A stretch of DNA of 64,000 nucleotides from Owenia fusiformis (lineage: Eukaryota > Annelida > Polychaeta > Sabellida > Oweniidae). The stretch lies in the NCBI GenBank assembly GCA_903813345.2, contig CAIIXF020000009.1, positions 31,995,259 to 32,059,258 on the forward strand, written 5' to 3'. Under the pieces are notes generated by a model, which saw only the letters and a list, made by a program, of their open reading frames with translations, was not told where the DNA came from and ran no database searches. Of the stretch, positions 27,101-33,824 are shown piece after piece (position 1 is the stretch's first letter; the number at the start of each line of letters is the position of its first letter). The position numbers were made by a program, and so were the translations under genes.

Positions 27101-30100
27101 GGAACAACATATTAAAGGCTGTCAAATCTGGACGTTCTGTGATGCTGACTTCACACAGGTAAGACATTATCTACTATATAACCAAAATACTATTGTACTC
27201 TTTCCCATTTTCACTGTTGATTTTGAACATTGAAAATAAAGCCCTGAACACAGTGGGAAACAGAATGAGTTAATAGGGAAGGATGATATAACAGTTAACT
27301 TAAATGTAAGAGTGTCCGCAACAAAGGCCTCTTTAATAGTGTTCGATTTTGATGGATACAGTGGGCAAGCAATTTAAGACTGTACATGTACATATATATA
27401 TATATATCTTTTGAGCATAAATATTTATAATAAAATCCATGGTTAAGCCCAGGTCTCTCTACTAAAAACATTTATTTTTCAAGAAACATGGGCAATTATT
27501 TTAAAAAATACACAAAACACCATAATGAAACCATACCAACAAGTGTGTAGTGTAATAACTTAACCCATAAACCATGTTGTTTGATGCTTTGTAGCATGGC
27601 TGAGTGTGATGCTCTGTGCACCAGAGTGGCTATTATGGTAAATGGTCAATTTGTCTGTATGGGTAGCCCTCAGCATCTCAAAAATAAGTAAGTATAAGTG
27701 GTTTCTGTAAATGCCTTTATATTGAATTTTGGAATTACCTTATTTGCCGTAATTGGCGCCCATGTTCCTATTAGCGCCCCCCCCAGACTTTTGGAGGCCC
27801 GAGGGTGAGTCCCTGGTTGAAGAATCAACGATCATTGTGGTCAAACGTAAGAAATCAAGTGGGCGATAATAGGGTCCCGACATGTAATTCCAAAACGAGG
27901 CTGAGAAAAAAATTCGAATTCGATTCAGCAGGTATAAGTCCGTTTTCCTATAGATTTATCGAGTAAAATACCAATGTAAGTACATATTTTATATTCCATT
28001 AGTGTAGCAAAAAGAGTGGGATAGGTATGAACCCCACGGTCCATGCAAACGTGGCGAATTTCACGAACCAAAATTTTCTTCCAATTTTTTTCTAAACTGA
28101 AAGTGAAACTCCGGCATCTTTTCTCAGGCGGGACTCATATGGGCGCTAATAAGGACAACTTTTTGAACTGTTTTGACTTACTTTAAGCGCCCGGGCGCCT
28201 ACTACGGCAAATACGGTAAATGCATGTTTAATTGCGAAATGTAAAATATCAAAGCCAAACTGGCTCGGATAATGTAAAATCAGGTAATCTTAGAATGTTT
28301 TTGTTGTGAAACAAATATAACAAAAAGTAACATCAGTTATAAACTTTTCATTTCATGTGGTAATATCAACCTACTCATGGATTTATAAATCTATTTTTGT
28401 GACATTTTCTCCTTTAATGCCTACATTGTCCAACCCTTCACTGTGTGAGTATGACCCATGTGAACACTCCAATCCATTGTTACATAAAATGCCTGATTAT
28501 TTCAGATTTGGAGAAGGTTACACTGTTACCCTGAGAGTAGAGAACAAGGCCTTGGATGACATACATAGAACCATAGAAGATTTCAAGAGATTATTCCCTG
28601 GAGCACAACTGAAGGTATTATGCATTTAGGGTCATCAATATTCAATTTTATCATGTCTCCACTAGAACTGGTGACTTATTGTTGTAGTCTCCCAACTTTT
28701 TTGAGGAGGCTAACAACTTTCAATAACTGGTAGTGACATTTTTCATGTTAATTCCTTGTCACATTTGGATTTAGTGTTTACAACTTTTCAGATCAAATAA
28801 ATACTGCTGGTGACAGATTGCTAGTCTCCATTTTTAGTTATTTCAGGACCACCATTACACAATTTATATCATTTACTGACAATTTCAGGACCACCATTAC
28901 ACAATTTATATAATTTACTGACAAATTTCAGGATCACCATTACACAATGCTCCAGTTCAACGTACCTGTATCCTCTAACAGTCTGGCTCAGTTGTTTGGT
29001 ACACTTGAAGAGGAAAAGAACAACATAGGGGTAGAGGACTATTCAGTTTCACAGACTTCACTTGAACAGGTTAGACATACATTCACCATATAACCAATAC
29101 AATAAAATTATTGAAAAGGGTAACCATATAACCAATACAATAAAATTATTAAACAGGGTAACACAAACAAATGCAATTATCCATTAATTTTGGAATGGTA
29201 TTCTCAATTTACATGCATCAATGATCAATTTAGAAGAAAAAGTGCCTGTATGTGCTAGTGTGAAATTGTACAAAAATGTTCGAGTAATATGCTATTTTCT
29301 AGATTTGGGATTTCTGTCTTCACCATTATTTTAAGTTGTTAAAAATTGTGGTTTTTGTAAATCTGAAAATTTTCGTGCTATTTAAGTGTACCTCTGTTTC
29401 CTACATTAAACAATATTTAGACAAAAATGCAATTTCAGTTGCATCAGAGTTGAAAATGTTTTTCCAAAATTATAGTGTTGCATATTTGTCTCAGTCTGCT
29501 GTAATACTATATGATTTAAAATATATTCACGGAACATAAAGGTTGACCTAAAAACAAAACCACCCAAAAGTGTACTAACTTCATTCATCCAACATATAAG
29601 TCTTGCATTGCATCGTTTGGGTCACCCTGTATATTCCACTCTATTTAAGTAAGTTGTTGGGAGAAGGTTAGGGTTCAATGTTTTACCTTATTGCTTTGTT
29701 ACTTGAAAGAAACACTAATATTACATTTTATTGCAGGTGTTTGTCAACTTTGCAAAGAGGCAGGGGGATGGAACACAGGATGATGATTTGGAAGGTATCG
29801 AGATAGAACTTGACCCCCCAGGCCACCCCCAGGGCTTCATTAATAATACCTATAACAGGGACGTTGTCCTACCAGAAGAGAACCCAGAAAAAGCAGATCC
29901 ACTTTACGCTGAAGTACGTAAAGAACGTGTTAATCGCACAGCCTCGGATCCTATCGATGATTCACAGTTTGAACCAGTGGTAACTGTGGATAACACCATA
30001 GGAGGGGCTTCCCCTAGGAGTATTTCACCCAGCGTAACCACTGGGGGCCCATCAACCTCTGCTGCAGGATCAGTAGACCCAGATTATGATAATGTTACCA

Positions 30101-30261
30101 TAAACAGTACCAACACTGGTGGACAGAAGGAGAGAGCTGTGGAGAATTATTACGATAATGCTCCTGAAAAGACTACTAATCAACGTTCCCCTTCCCCACC
30201 ATATCCAGAAAACTGGCCCAAGAAGGATCGACCAGAACATACGACAGTGATCAACTTATAA
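1..30261 (+). CDS. ABCA2: ABCA2-like full-size ABC transporter, 3' part (gene level, 32 exons)
   Basis: ABCA proteins are membrane pumps or flippases that use ATP to move lipids; vertebrate ABCA2 acts in late endosomes and lysosomes. The window opens inside the gene. The 32 exons listed separately join in phase into 1,792 codons plus a stop at 30259-30261. Order: end of extracellular domain 1, membrane domain 1, NBD1 (Walker [11 protein letters not shown], signature LSGGM, Walker [13 protein letters not shown]-loop STHHLDEAD), regulatory region 1, membrane domain 2 with its large extracellular loop, NBD2 ([26 protein letters not shown]), regulatory region 2 and a 150-residue polar tail. The block [12 protein letters not shown] followed by YGGLTFGN, and ELTYILP before DTTLEEVFLKV, resemble ABCA2 more than ABCA1, ABCA4 or ABCA7 as I remember them. 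Human ABCA2 is about 2,435 residues, so roughly 600 N-terminal residues lie upstream. ABCA1 or ABCA12-type relatives remain possible; ABCA membership is secure. Confidence 0.93.
442..559 (+). CDS. ABCA2: ABCA2-like exon b: membrane helix 2
   Basis: It completes the split Phe codon and encodes one hydrophobic helix ([19 protein letters not shown]), then [13 protein letters not shown]. The vertebrate equivalent of that last stretch is the coupling-helix segment VxEKExRxKE. Ends in phase 0, GTATGT donor. Confidence 0.92.
750..940 (+). CDS. ABCA2: ABCA2-like exon c: membrane helices 3-4
   Basis: Starts [17 protein letters not shown], the ABCA consensus 'MKxMGLxxxxxWxSWF' on the cytosolic side, followed by two hydrophobic helices. 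Ends in phase 2, GTAAGT donor. Confidence 0.93.
941..1344. other. ABCA2-like intron, 404 bp
   Basis: AT-rich intron without coding signal. A minus-strand open stretch here has no recognisable motif. I see nothing else. Confidence 0.7.
1345..1483 (+). CDS. ABCA2: ABCA2-like exon d: membrane helix 5
   Basis: Begins with the family motif [15 protein letters not shown], then a hydrophobic helix ending LPFVV. Phase 2 in, phase 0 out, donor GTTAGT. Confidence 0.92.
1701..1902 (+). CDS. ABCA2: ABCA2-like exon e: re-entrant region and helix 7
   Basis: Contains [19 protein letters not shown], then LQWDTMY and a final helix leading to YIRNVFPG. This matches the ABCA run '...[20 protein letters not shown]...WYIEAVFPG'. 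Ends in phase 1. Confidence 0.93.
2199..2345 (+). CDS. ABCA2: ABCA2-like exon f: start of cytosolic linker to NBD1
   Basis: Encodes [17 protein letters not shown], the hallmark ABCA 'GxYGxPxPWYFP' segment after the membrane domain, and then a polar linker. Phase 1 at both ends. Confidence 0.93.
2346..5479. other. ABCA2-like intron, 3.1 kb
   Basis: Holds the dispersed repeat at 3390-3970. The remainder is AT-rich sequence with many stops in all frames and no exon-like signal that I can see. Confidence 0.6.
3390..3970 (+). repeat. Dispersed repeat family R1, copy 1
   Basis: A 580-bp unit bounded by small palindromes: GTCATCACCAAAAAGTGGTG at the left and GGTGACATTTTGTCATG at the right. Inside are diverged tandem blocks around TTTGACCTTCAATGACC and AAAATCATCTACAAGTTC. 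A reverse-orientation copy lies at 42771-43275 and an internally deleted copy at 28665-28765. No coding capacity is seen, so it is a non-autonomous element. Confidence 0.75.
5480..5569 (+). CDS. ABCA2: ABCA2-like candidate exon g: optional linker exon
   Basis: A 90-nt open block between an acceptor (ATTCTGCAG) and a weak donor (GTTCGT), phase 1 at both ends. It adds 30 residues, including [19 protein letters not shown], without altering the frame. It falls in the variable cytosolic linker, where family comparison cannot confirm it. The non-consensus donor and symmetric phase suggest a cassette exon, if it is real. Confidence 0.4.
5709..5789. repeat. Short inverted-repeat element
   Basis: ACACAGAGTTGGGAA near the left end is mirrored by TTCCTAACTCTGTGT at the right, about 80 bp overall. 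It has the form of a tiny MITE or foldback and no coding content. Confidence 0.5.
6218..6304 (+). CDS. ABCA2: ABCA2-like exon h: linker exon
   Basis: An 87-nt exon with a good acceptor (CATCCCTAG) and donor (GTAAAT), phase 1 at both ends. It encodes [20 protein letters not shown] and SVSKIEA, a Ser/Asp-rich linker that could be phosphorylated. Like the candidate exon before it, it could be skipped without a frame change. Confidence 0.7.
7351..7662. repeat. 21-bp minisatellite, 15 units
   Basis: Fifteen units with the core TTTTGGTATTCATAAAGCCC, starting every 21 bases and varying at a few positions. Because 21 is a multiple of three, three frames stay open through the array. They give heptapeptide repeats such as MNTKRGS on the minus strand and VFIKPLL on the plus strand. 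The array sits inside an ABCA intron and has no start, splice or family support as a gene. Confidence 0.9.
8669..8846 (+). CDS. ABCA2: ABCA2-like exon i: NBD1 Walker A
   Basis: Encodes [40 protein letters not shown]: the A-loop region and the Walker A site ([10 protein letters not shown]) of the first ATPase domain. Phase 1 in, phase 2 out, donor GTGAGT. Confidence 0.96.
8847..9280. other. ABCA2-like intron, 434 bp
   Basis: AT-rich, with a GGGGTGGGGG run near 9120. No repeat or coding signal is apparent. Confidence 0.6.
9281..9412 (+). CDS. ABCA2: ABCA2-like exon j: NBD1 Q-loop
   Basis: Encodes [20 protein letters not shown] and [12 protein letters not shown], the canonical ABCA stretch from Walker A to the Q-loop glutamine. 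Phase 2 at both ends. Confidence 0.96.
9505..9735. repeat. Cluster of ACAGYRCTGT palindromic motifs
   Basis: About 230 bp packed with variants of the 10-bp palindromes ACAGCGCTGT and CAGTACTG (for example TACAGCGCTGTACAGTACTG near 9629). Spacing is irregular, so this is not a clean tandem array. It lies in the intron before the next NBD1 exon. Confidence 0.7.
10057..10140 (+). CDS. ABCA2: ABCA2-like exon k: NBD1 helical part
   Basis: Encodes [20 protein letters not shown], the segment after the Q-loop (family: LTVEEHxxFYAxLKG). Phase 2 at both ends. It is followed by a 4.4-kb intron occupied almost wholly by a transposon. Confidence 0.95.
11172..11377. mobile_element. MITE nested in the left arm of the palindromic element
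   Basis: Ends CAGTGATCTCCCCAG and CTGGGGAGATCACTG are perfect 15-bp inverted repeats. TGTAA on both sides is a clean 5-bp target duplication. Inside is a thrice-repeated CAGGTGGGTGC-type motif. The mirror position in the right arm lacks it, so it arrived after the arms were formed. Confidence 0.85.
11584..12371 (-). pseudogene. Decayed FEN/PIN-like nuclease-type gene, left-arm copy
   Basis: Reading from the centre outward, the copy shows [14 protein letters not shown] (12359-12370 onward), [42 protein letters not shown] and later [19 protein letters not shown] followed by a Cys-rich run. These blocks match a widespread but poorly named animal transposon-associated family that I know as EEADTR / RTVDTDVVVLA / FHAxTGCDTxS / Cys-rich tail. 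The motif order resembles the acidic active-site residues of FEN1/XPG nucleases. Not all acidic positions are kept here, and the copy is broken. Confidence 0.65.
12700..13440 (+). pseudogene. Decayed FEN/PIN-like nuclease-type gene, right-arm copy
   Basis: Mirror copy of the left-arm gene, with extra upstream sequence in the central spacer ([19 protein letters not shown]). An EADT motif lies at 12852-12863 and the TG-x-D block at 13099-13110, followed by [19 protein letters not shown]. It lacks a stretch that the left copy retains. It is broken and unlikely to make protein. Confidence 0.65.
14546..14742 (+). CDS. ABCA2: ABCA2-like exon l: NBD1 signature and Walker B
   Basis: Holds [19 protein letters not shown] (ABC signature), then [20 protein letters not shown] (Walker B and D-loop). 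Phase 2 in, phase 1 out, donor GTGAGA. Confidence 0.97.
14745..14830 (+). repeat. Possible tRNA-derived SINE head
   Basis: Just after the exon, GGTTCAAATCCCAGCAT matches an RNA polymerase III B box, preceded at tRNA-like distance by a TGGTCAGTGTC-type segment and an AGAGGTTCCAG stem-like piece. No intact cloverleaf can be drawn, so it is not a tRNA gene. It resembles a SINE fragment. Confidence 0.4.
14919..15083 (+). CDS. ABCA2: ABCA2-like exon m: NBD1 H-loop
   Basis: Encodes [20 protein letters not shown] (switch histidine), then [20 protein letters not shown], the end of NBD1. Phase 1 at both ends. Confidence 0.96.
15084..15588. other. ABCA2-like intron, 505 bp
   Basis: Contains a poly-G run near 15403. 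Otherwise unremarkable, with no coding signal. Confidence 0.6.
15589..15800 (+). CDS. ABCA2: ABCA2-like exon n: regulatory region 1
   Basis: Contains [20 protein letters not shown] and [10 protein letters not shown], matching the ABCA2 regulatory domain after NBD1. Phase 1 in, phase 0 out. The next exon supplies VFLKV. Confidence 0.93.
16058..16247 (+). CDS. ABCA2: ABCA2-like exon o: regulatory region 1, Ser-rich
   Basis: Begins [12 protein letters not shown], completing the DTTLEEVFLKV motif, and continues into a Ser/Gly-rich disordered segment ([11 protein letters not shown]). Phase 0 in, phase 1 out. Confidence 0.92.
16457..16730 (+). CDS. ABCA2: ABCA2-like exon p: membrane helix 8
   Basis: Encodes [20 protein letters not shown], the family 'ALLxKRxxxxxRxxKxxxxQ' pre-helix, then the helix [18 protein letters not shown] and the start of extracellular domain 2. 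Phase 1 in, phase 2 out. Confidence 0.94.
16996..17094 (+). CDS. ABCA2: ABCA2-like exon q: extracellular domain 2
   Basis: A 99-nt exon reading [20 protein letters not shown], then [10 protein letters not shown]. Phase 2 at both ends. The extracellular location is inferred from its place between helices 8 and 9. Confidence 0.88.
17221..17283. repeat. 63-bp hairpin
   Basis: CTGTACTTCTACTT is perfectly mirrored by AAGTAGAAGTACAG across a 35-bp loop, within an ABCA intron. It is the smallest of the MITE-like structures here. Confidence 0.7.
17460..17678 (+). CDS. ABCA2: ABCA2-like exon r: extracellular domain 2, Cys-rich
   Basis: Carries [13 protein letters not shown], paired with CTCSAQG...C in ABCA2, and [16 protein letters not shown], matching ABCA2's DITGHNVSEYLL. 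The cysteines probably bridge the loop to the first extracellular domain. Phase 2 at both ends. Confidence 0.94.
19404..19578. repeat. Degraded inverted-repeat element
   Basis: ACTTCTACTTAATTTGGCAG at the left is mirrored by CTGCCAAAATAAGTAG at the right, about 170 bp. It shares the ACTTCTACTTAATTT end with the 63-bp hairpin at 17221, which suggests one MITE family. Confidence 0.55.
22081..22137. repeat. Triple 20-bp tandem repeat
   Basis: Three adjoining copies of ATTTGCTTCCTGAGTGGT, the third slightly changed. Confidence 0.8.
22531..22706 (+). CDS. ABCA2: ABCA2-like exon s: extracellular domain 2, membrane-proximal
   Basis: Encodes [14 protein letters not shown], then [20 protein letters not shown], the ABCA 'VWFNNKGxHSxPxYLNxLNN' block. 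Phase 2 in, phase 1 out. Confidence 0.96.
22948..23008 (+). CDS. ABCA2: ABCA2-like exon t: NHPL segment
   Basis: A 61-nt exon reading [19 protein letters not shown], the conserved ABCA 'ITxxNHPL' motif just before helix 9. Phase 1 in, phase 2 out. Confidence 0.95.
23303..23596 (+). CDS. ABCA2: ABCA2-like exon u: membrane helices 9-10
   Basis: Includes [20 protein letters not shown] and [20 protein letters not shown], matching 'FVPASFxxxLVxERxxxAKHLQFxxGxxPxxYW'. Two long hydrophobic helices. Phase 2 at both ends. Confidence 0.97.
23597..24023. other. ABCA2-like intron, 427 bp
   Basis: AT-rich, with no repeat or coding signal that I can identify. Confidence 0.6.
24024..24174 (+). CDS. ABCA2: ABCA2-like exon v: membrane helices 11-12
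   Basis: Encodes [20 protein letters not shown] and then [16 protein letters not shown], matching 'GWSITPLMYPxSFxFxVPSTAYV...NLFIG'. Phase 2 in, phase 0 out. Confidence 0.96.
24388..24590. repeat. MITE-like element with GAAACCT ends
   Basis: GAAACCT at the left and AGGTTTC at the right enclose repeated CTAATCTGAACAC / CTAATCCAAACAC motifs. It appears related to the elements at 42549-42722 and 53385-53556, which share GTGAACACC-type interiors. Confidence 0.55.
24714..24970 (+). CDS. ABCA2: ABCA2-like exon w: membrane helices 13-14
   Basis: Encodes [20 protein letters not shown] ('FLIFPxFCLGxGLxDL') and a last helix ending [11 protein letters not shown]. Phase 0 in, phase 2 out, donor GTGAGT. 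Confidence 0.96.
25327..25516 (+). CDS. ABCA2: ABCA2-like exon x: start of NBD2
   Basis: Encodes [15 protein letters not shown], then [20 protein letters not shown], the 'EDxDVxxERxRV...L.IxNLTKxY' entry to the second ATPase domain. It joins the preceding exon directly in phase 2. Confidence 0.95.
25790..25896 (+). CDS. ABCA2: ABCA2-like exon y: NBD2 Walker A
   Basis: Encodes [20 protein letters not shown], the intact second Walker A. Phase 0 in, phase 2 out. Confidence 0.97.
26188..26329 (+). CDS. ABCA2: ABCA2-like exon z: NBD2 Q-loop
   Basis: Encodes [20 protein letters not shown], with the Q-loop glutamine in GYCPQFDA. Phase 2 in, phase 0 out. Confidence 0.97.
26645..26779 (+). CDS. ABCA2: ABCA2-like exon aa: NBD2 signature
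   Basis: Encodes [30 protein letters not shown] is the NBD2 signature. It ends at the Walker B hydrophobic strand (AAILL), completed by the next exon. Phase 0 at both ends. Confidence 0.97.
27055..27158 (+). CDS. ABCA2: ABCA2-like exon ab: NBD2 Walker B
   Basis: Starts exactly at the catalytic [13 protein letters not shown] and ends in [10 protein letters not shown], the switch histidine. Phase 0 in, phase 2 out. Confidence 0.97.
27595..27687 (+). CDS. ABCA2: ABCA2-like exon ac: end of NBD2
   Basis: Encodes [20 protein letters not shown], then GSPQHLK, matching 'SMEECEALCTRLAIMVNGxFxCLGSxQHLK'. The usual Glu after SM is Ala here. Phase 2 at both ends. Confidence 0.97.
27736..28218. mobile_element. 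483-bp MITE with ACCGTATTTGCCGTA-type ends
   Basis: TACCTTATTTGCCGTAATTG at the left is mirrored by CTACGGCAAATACGGTA at the right, with inner GGCGCCC/GGGCGC steps. AAT flanks both sides as a probable 3-bp target duplication. It has no coding capacity and is a non-autonomous DNA transposon in an ABCA intron. Confidence 0.8.
28506..28614 (+). CDS. ABCA2: ABCA2-like exon ad: regulatory region 2
   Basis: Encodes [20 protein letters not shown] and [11 protein letters not shown], the 'RFGDGYxxxVR...FxxxFPxxxLK' stretch after NBD2. Phase 2 in, phase 0 out. Confidence 0.95.
28665..28765 (+). repeat. R1 family, internally deleted copy
   Basis: Starts CTGGTGACTTATTGTTGTAG and ends GTGACATTTTTCATGTTAAT. 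These correspond to the two ends of the 580-bp R1 repeat at 3390, with almost all of the middle missing. Confidence 0.6.
28841..28957 (+). repeat. ABCA2: Triplicated splice-acceptor segment
   Basis: Three direct copies, spaced 42 and 43 bases, of a segment with TTTCAGGACCACCATTACAC. Only the third AG (28930-28931) is followed by open coding sequence. The first two carry the first 18 exon bases but then reach a stop in the exon's frame. The intron end and the exon start were duplicated together. Confidence 0.9.
28932..29069 (+). CDS. ABCA2: ABCA2-like exon ae: regulatory region 2, EDYSVSQT
   Basis: Encodes [20 protein letters not shown] and [13 protein letters not shown], matching '[13 protein letters not shown]'. 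Phase 0 at both ends. Confidence 0.96.
29070..29736. other. ABCA2-like last intron, 667 bp
   Basis: Contains a two-copy 40-bp direct repeat around 29078-29157 (ACCATATAACCAATACAATA). The rest shows no coding or regulatory signal that I can name. Confidence 0.6.
29737..30261 (+). CDS. ABCA2: ABCA2-like last exon: VFVNFAK and polar C-terminal tail
   Basis: Begins [17 protein letters not shown], the ABCA hallmark 'VFVNFAKxQ', then about 150 polar residues rich in Pro, Ser, Thr, Asn and acidic residues. The tail includes [10 protein letters not shown] and ENYYDNAP tyrosine motifs and ends TTVINL before TAA. The final I-N-L fits a class II PDZ ligand (hydrophobic-x-hydrophobic); vertebrate ABCA1 and ABCA7 also end in PDZ-type motifs. 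The tail is longer than in ABCA1 and has no domain I recognise. Confidence 0.95.
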   Translation: MFVNFAKRQGDGTQDDDLEGIEIELDPPGHPQGFINNTYNRDVVLPEENPEKADPLYAEVRKERVNRTASDPIDDSQFEPVVTVDNTIGGASPRSISPSVTTGGPSTSAAGSVDPDYDNVTINSTNTGGQKERAVENYYDNAPEKTTNQRSPSPPYPENWPKKDRPEHTTVINL

Positions 30262-31805
30262 AATTGACCACATCATAACATGTACAATACAGGGTGGTCC
30301 AACATAAGGTGACCTATACCTGTGTTAATGTTACACTGAACAGCTAGGACACCCTTTTCTATATTAAAGACCAGATCTAGGACAGTTAGAGAAACAAATT
30401 ATTAAAACATTATGATATATGAGCTTTATATAGTGCAGTATGTTCAGAAGGATATGAGCTATGTACAGTTGCTACTCTATTATTTCATATCAGATTCGAA
30501 GTCCTTTTAGGTGGTCCACATATTTGATGGCTTAATGGAGTAGGGTTTAGTTCAAATTATTTTTTATTGTTAACTCAAAAGCTGGAGAAATTTTAGAAAG
30601 CCCATCATTTTGTGATGTGTTATGGCCTATGAAAAATGTAACATTTGAAGACAAAAGTGCACAGAAACTCGGTGATAAGACACTGTGATAATCTGAAATT
30701 TGTATTTTTTTGTAATATATCTTGTACCATTTTGGTACAATGGATGTCCCTTGAAATACCTTTGTAATTATTAAAATTTTTATTTAGTATTTTTGTATGA
30801 GATTTCTGTATCCGTTTACAAAGCTAAATTTTTTTGTTTTTTTTATGTTTTTTTTAATGTGACAATGTTAACTGTATGTAACTGTATTGACTGACATGAA
30901 ACAATGGTAAAACATGCAGTATATATGTAACTGTGTTGTTATATGACGTCAGTTTGACTGTTTTACAATACTCATGAAAATCCCAGGGGCCAGTTGTTTA
31001 AAACTGTAATCAAATTGTTATTTTGGGTTAAACAACCTGATCGAGAAACTACTTTTTTATTAACTGTACTTGTTGTATTTAAAATAAGTTTACATCACTT
31101 ATGTCTTGTCTGTAAAACCTGTGTTATTCACATATTTTATACATTTTGTTTTTATAGTCACAGCTGACTGAATATATACAAATGTGTAGAAAACATTTTA
31201 GATATTTAATATTTTTTCTGAGATATGTGTTAAGCATAATAGTGTAATGGATGTAAAGAGATGAAGAGATCTGACTTAACACTAGATGTCTCTTTGATGC
31301 TTAGCAATCAGGCCATGGTGCATTTTCTAATGCATGTACATGGATTTTCAATCTGAGTTTTTGTAATGTTAATGTTGAATTAGTGTCATGAAATACATGA
31401 TACTCTTACATGAAGTTGAAAAAGTTGTTTAATACTATTATATATTCATAAATATGGCTGCACATTTTGTACATGTGTAAATATAGAGAAGGTTTATATT
31501 GATTATTAGCAGAAATGATATTGCTATTAATTATATACAACAGAAATGATATTGCAATTACTATTACAATAGAAATGATATTACTATTAATATGTACATT
31601 GTACAACAGATACTGATATTGCTTTTGCTATATACAAGATATGATACTGCAATTGCTGTATACAACAGAAATTATATTACTAGTAATATGTACAACAGAT
31701 ACTGGTATTGCTATATACAACAGAAATGATATTGCTTTTGATAGATTTAGTCCAAATGAAACTGTTATATACAGAAATATAAGATTATAATATAATAAGA
31801 ATATA

Positions 31806-31957
31806 TATATATATATATAGGAGGGGTGATAAGGGGTGCTCCATAATACAACATTCTATGCTGTACATTCTGTGAAAATTTCATTAGAATATATTGAAAA
31901 ATAAAGAAATTAGAGAGATATTATGAGGACTTTATGATCACCCCTCGTATATATCAG
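31806..31957. repeat. Hairpin/MITE beside a TA microsatellite
   Basis: TATAGGAGGGGTGATAA at the left is mirrored by TTATGATCACCCCTCGTATA at the right, about 150 bp. It is preceded by a (TA)n run at about 31800-31820. Confidence 0.65.
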
Positions 31958-32171
31958 AACGGGAGAATGAACACCATAAAGGGGTTTGTGTAAGAAGTTT
32001 CTGTTGCTTCACAAACATTGTACAATAAATATTTAGAAATCCTGTAGAATTAATATAAAGCCAGAAGGCCCATAATGAAAGGGAAATGTAGATATTTGTG
32101 AAGTATCATGGAACTCAATCATTATTATCAATGCAAAGTTAATTGCCAATGAAACAAATATATAAATTGTT

Positions 32172-32295
32172 AAATACTGAGTTTTTTAAATGTTTTAATA
32201 TCGTGTTAATTGTGTTGAATACTGAGTTAATTCTGTTAAATACTGAGTTAATTGTGTTGAATACTGAGTAAATTGTGTTGAATACTGAGTTAATT
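32172..32295. repeat. 24-bp tandem repeat, about 5 units
   Basis: Units carry GTTGAATACTGAGTTAATTG with small variations. A minus-strand frame stays open through it (VFNTINSVF), which is a repeat artefact. Confidence 0.8.
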
Positions 32296-33459
32296 AGTTG
32301 TAAGCCTAATAGGGAAAATATATTATCCCAAATGTATATTATTCTAGAATTGTAGATCTTGAACAACGTAGTGTTTTTCTTCAAAAAAGTATGAATCTTT
32401 AATATGTAGTGTCGAATAAACCATACTAGGATTTTCTGTATATAATTAATCGTTTTTCTTTATGCTTCAAATTTAAAGGTTATGAGGGAATAATATGAAA
32501 TCCTGCTTTTAATGTACATTTTAATTACAAATGTACTGTGTATAAAAATAAAATGATAATTTTAATTGCCCAAAATCACATTATGGTTGTAGACTTTCTT
32601 ACATTAAATGAAATTCAGTGGGTTGTATTGGATACATTAACATGTAAATATTATTTCAAAAATATTCAATGATAATTAATGTTCTTTCATGAAACATATT
32701 GTTGAAATTATATTACTTCGATTACATGTTATCCATTTTAACAATAAATAGCAAACAACCCATTGTGACTGCCATCTCTACAAGTCCCAAAGTTCATTCA
32801 GTGATTTGCAAAGAACAATGCAACTGATTATTGTCTATGTACATCGATCTAAAACTTTGACTGCAAATAAAAAATTACTATATTTTTAAATATATTGTTT
32901 TTGTGTTTTTGAATGTTTATCATTGTTGGTGTTCTCAGTTGTCTTTGACCTAAAGTGGTATTATTTATTTAAAGAGATAATATATTTATTCTTCAGAAAC
33001 CACTATATTGCTTTGGTTTATTATGTCTTGTTATGGTCTCAGAATTAGTCCATCCATTGTCGATGTCTATGTCAATAATCTGCAAAGGGTCAATTTAACA
33101 GATAAAATTTGAATAGGATAGAATATGAACCTTAACATCCTTGCCTCCGGGTGATTCAAGAATGGGAGGTTGGAGTTTTAATAATTTGTAGGGTTATTCC
33201 TGAGGGCATTTTGGAGGCTATTAAACCTAGTTTAGGAGTGTTGATAGACCCCCTTGTAAAATTAAGAGCTTAGGTCAGTATTTCTATGTTCCAAAGGAGC
33301 ATGTAGGTTATCACAAACAATTTCAGAAGGTTATATCTTATTATTATGACTATCTTATTATGACTATTTTCTGACAATGAAGACAGGTTTATCTTTCAGA
33401 TCAATTCATTATATACAGTCATAATAAAGTCAAACAAACTCGGAGATATTTAACTAGTA

Positions 33460-33824
33460 ATCAACACACTTTTTCAAAGATGTTGACCCCATTTTCACCA
33501 AAAATTAATGCAATCATTTTTCACAATGTTTAATGCATTACTATTACTTTGATGTATCAAATAGTTATTGAAAGAAAAACTTAATTGCTTTAAGATGAGT
33601 GTTCCCCATGTTATTTCTCCATTGAAAAATCTCATGCTATCCATTGGTTTCAGTTCATTTTGGTCATCCAAATTCAGTATCTTTAAAGTCCACGGAGCAA
33701 TCAACTTTTCCTTTTAGAAATTGTACATGTCTCAAAGCACATTCTAATTATGCATTCAACAATATAATAAAAGGTTGCATTTTTGGTGAAAATTAGGTCA
33801 ACATTTTTGAAAAAGTATGTTGAT
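33460..33824. mobile_element. 365-bp MITE
   Basis: Inverted ends of about 55 bp: ATCAACACACTTTTTCAAAG ... TTTTCACCAAAAAT at the left, mirrored by ATTTTTGGTGAAAA ... GAAAAAGTATGTTGAT at the right. There is no coding capacity. It lies between the ABCA and TRIM genes. Confidence 0.75.

Larger units (their letters stand above)
30262..33459 (+). other. ABCA2-like 3' UTR and downstream spacer
   Basis: AATAAA hexamers occur near 31900, 32023, 32412, 32546, 32741 and 32864, so the transcript end cannot be fixed. The region holds degenerate tandem repeats of ACAGAAATGATATTGC (about 31500-31740), a TA microsatellite, a hairpin element and a 24-bp repeat, listed separately. No coding signal. Confidence 0.5.
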
